A model generated the notes under the pieces. That model did no database searches, was not told the DNA's origin, and was given only the letters and a program-made list of their open reading frames with translations. A program made the position numbers and the translations under genes. From Dyella dinghuensis (lineage in GTDB: Bacteria > Pseudomonadota > Gammaproteobacteria > Xanthomonadales > Rhodanobacteraceae), in contig NZ_RYZR01000003.1 of the NCBI RefSeq assembly GCF_003977615.1, positions 124,001-188,000 of the forward strand: 64,000 bases of DNA, written 5' to 3'. Shown in pieces: positions 62,842 through 64,000 of this stretch (its first letter is position 1; the number at the start of each line of letters is the position of its first letter).

Positions 62842-64000
62842 TCAATGCACCCGGATCTCATCGAGGAAAAGCCACGTATCTTTTGCACCACCCGAATAGG
62901 AAACGGGTGCTGACTGGACTCTCTCTGCATTGACGCGCACGTAGCGAGCCGTGACCGGCGTCGTGGACGTGAAACTGATCGGCTGGATACGCAGCGGTGA
63001 GGAGAAGTCCGGTACCGGCGTATCGGTATAAAGAGGTGTCCAGTTCTGACCGTCCGTCGACACAAAGAAATACACCTCTTTGGGCAACAGAATTCGCGAA
63101 TTGGGTCGCAGCAGAAAATCGACGTCAATAGCGTGAAACGTCGTGATCTGTTGCAGATCGATCGTGGCGCGGAAATCGCTATCGTGCCAGGCAGCCCAAC
63201 GTCCGTCGTAGAACTCGTCGGTGCCCATGATCCCATCCACCAGCACGTCGCCTGATCCGTACTGCGGCGCTACGGGATTGGAAAACGTAATCGGCTTTCC
63301 CAAAGCGATATTGTTGACCAGGGTGAAAGAACTGGCCTTGTCGTAAGGCACTCCATGAAGAAACGGCACGACTTTCACGACGCCGGCTTTCTTGATTGTC
63401 AACGTATCGTCAAAAGACGGCGATTGTTCGGTAGGATCCGAACCGTCGAGGGTGTAGTGATTCTGCAGATCGGCGAATCCGCGCACGGCTTTTAGCTGCC
63501 AATCATTATGCTGCGCATCCAGTGTCATCGTGTAACTCACGACTGGCCGATCTTCCGGGCCATAGGCGATGTGCTGCGCATCCAGCCAGCCGTACTGAGC
63601 TTGCAATCGGTGCTGAAAATCAGCGTAGCTGGTTTCGTCGTGTGCTCCGCCCGTCCACACATTTTCGGCCAGCGCCAAAATGCGTGGATAGATTTTCCAT
63701 TCGGCATTCAGCGGATTGGCGCGCTCGCTCCACAACGGCGCTTCGGCACCTAGAATCTGCGCGCGATGGTTTTGCAGGAATGCATCGGAGTTTCCGCCGG
63801 TTATATCGGTGCTGTAGACGTTTTTGACGGTCAGCTTATCCAGCGGTGCATCGAGGTAGAACGGACCCGCAACGATAATTCGGTTGCCGTTGGCGAGCGC
63901 TTTGTGCGCTTCGTCATCGCCACGCCAGATTTCGATAATGGCATTCTTGTCGGCGCCGCCTTCAAGAATCTCGTCCCAGCCCACCAGCGTTTTGCCCTTG
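62842..64000 (-). CDS. GH20 beta-N-acetylhexosaminidase, 5' end cut by window
   Basis: The C-terminal ~386 residues of a GH20 enzyme that removes terminal N-acetylglucosamine from chitin fragments or peptidoglycan/glycans. It opens KTLVGWDEILEGG, the conserved acidic motif in the catalytic barrel, continues with IWRGDD, LGAEAPLWSE and IYPRILALAENVWTGG, and ends with a C-terminal beta-rich part (LLPKEVYFFVSTDGQNWTPL) that resembles an F5/8-type carbohydrate-binding domain. No start codon is visible as the gene runs past base 64000. It leads the minus-strand cluster that ends at the TonB receptor. Confidence 0.92.
   Translation of the reverse strand, partial: KGKTLVGWDEILEGGADKNAIIEIWRGDDEAHKALANGNRIIVAGPFYLDAPLDKLTVKNVYSTDITGGNSDAFLQNHRAQILGAEAPLWSERANPLNAEWKIYPRILALAENVWTGGAHDETSYADFQHRLQAQYGWLDAQHIAYGPEDRPVVSYTMTLDAQHNDWQLKAVRGFADLQNHYTLDGSDPTEQSPSFDDTLTIKKAGVVKVVPFLHGVPYDKASSFTLVNNIALGKPITFSNPVAPQYGSGDVLVDGIMGTDEFYDGRWAAWHDSDFRATIDLQQITTFHAIDVDFLLRPNSRILLPKEVYFFVSTDGQNWTPLYTDTPVPDFSSPLRIQPISFTSTTPVTARYVRVNAERVQSAPVSYSGGAKDTWLFLDEIRVH

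Overview
The window looks like the chromosome of a gammaproteobacterium in or near Rhodanobacteraceae/Xanthomonadaceae (Dyella- or Rhodanobacter-like). This is inferred from moderately high GC, many TonB-dependent receptors and secreted peptidases, short family-specific proteins, and an ATTCCCGC/GCGGGAAT palindromic repeat. I saw no rRNA, tRNA, CRISPR array, intact insertion sequence or prophage. Coding density is ordinary and most genes are short transcription units of one to four genes.

Region by region. 1-10 kb: a GST-like protein, a secreted hypothetical, a TonB-dependent receptor, a secreted MXKDX-repeat protein, a LytS/LytTR-type two-component pair, a PhnB/VOC protein, a cysteine-dioxygenase-like cupin, a candidate small RNA, and a periplasmic thioredoxin-TPR protein. 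10-16 kb: a divergent SDR/LysR pair and a four-gene pqi operon (split pqiA, then pqiB and pqiC) for transport across the envelope. 16-26 kb: a GT39 membrane glycosyltransferase, a RIO-type kinase, a pseudouridine synthase, an S9 peptidase, an aldehyde dehydrogenase, a DUF3313-like lipoprotein and a sterol desaturase-family hydroxylase. 26-36 kb: an OmpR/EnvZ-type pair next to an EF-hand protein, an MFS transporter, a Tat-exported beta-carbonic anhydrase, an alpha/beta hydrolase and a second GST.

36-46 kb: an ECF42-like sigma factor overlapping a YCII/DGPF gene, a redoxin, transketolase, and a TetR-controlled locus. In that locus a near-perfect operator fills the 17-bp spacer of a divergent promoter facing a PnbB/DUF4863-like gene. 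It is followed by a 2H phosphoesterase and a cytochrome P460 gene bracketed by direct repeats. A roughly 0.9-kb gene-poor stretch then carries a large inverted repeat. 46-55 kb reads as a stress-related stretch: Dps, an enoyl-CoA hydratase-like protein, a UBP zinc finger, a cupin, a tautomerase, an orphan FixJ-type regulator, an SDR, an OsmC peroxidase, a DHA2 efflux pump and a YdeP-type molybdopterin oxidoreductase. 55-64 kb is all on the minus strand: GH20 beta-N-acetylhexosaminidase (cut by the window end), a lipase-like lipoprotein, a membrane sensor with no output domain, a large TonB-dependent receptor behind a terminator-bearing leader, and a Gly-rich membrane protein. This could be a polymer or amino-sugar uptake locus.

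The most interesting signals are the TetR double operator with a start-less reading frame beside it, the P460 cassette between direct repeats, a dispersed REP-like palindrome with compensatory changes, the 163-bp inverted-repeat element, a strong plus-strand terminator with no gene before it, and the hairpin-rich leader of the large TonB receptor. All functions are assigned by reading motifs; no database search was run.
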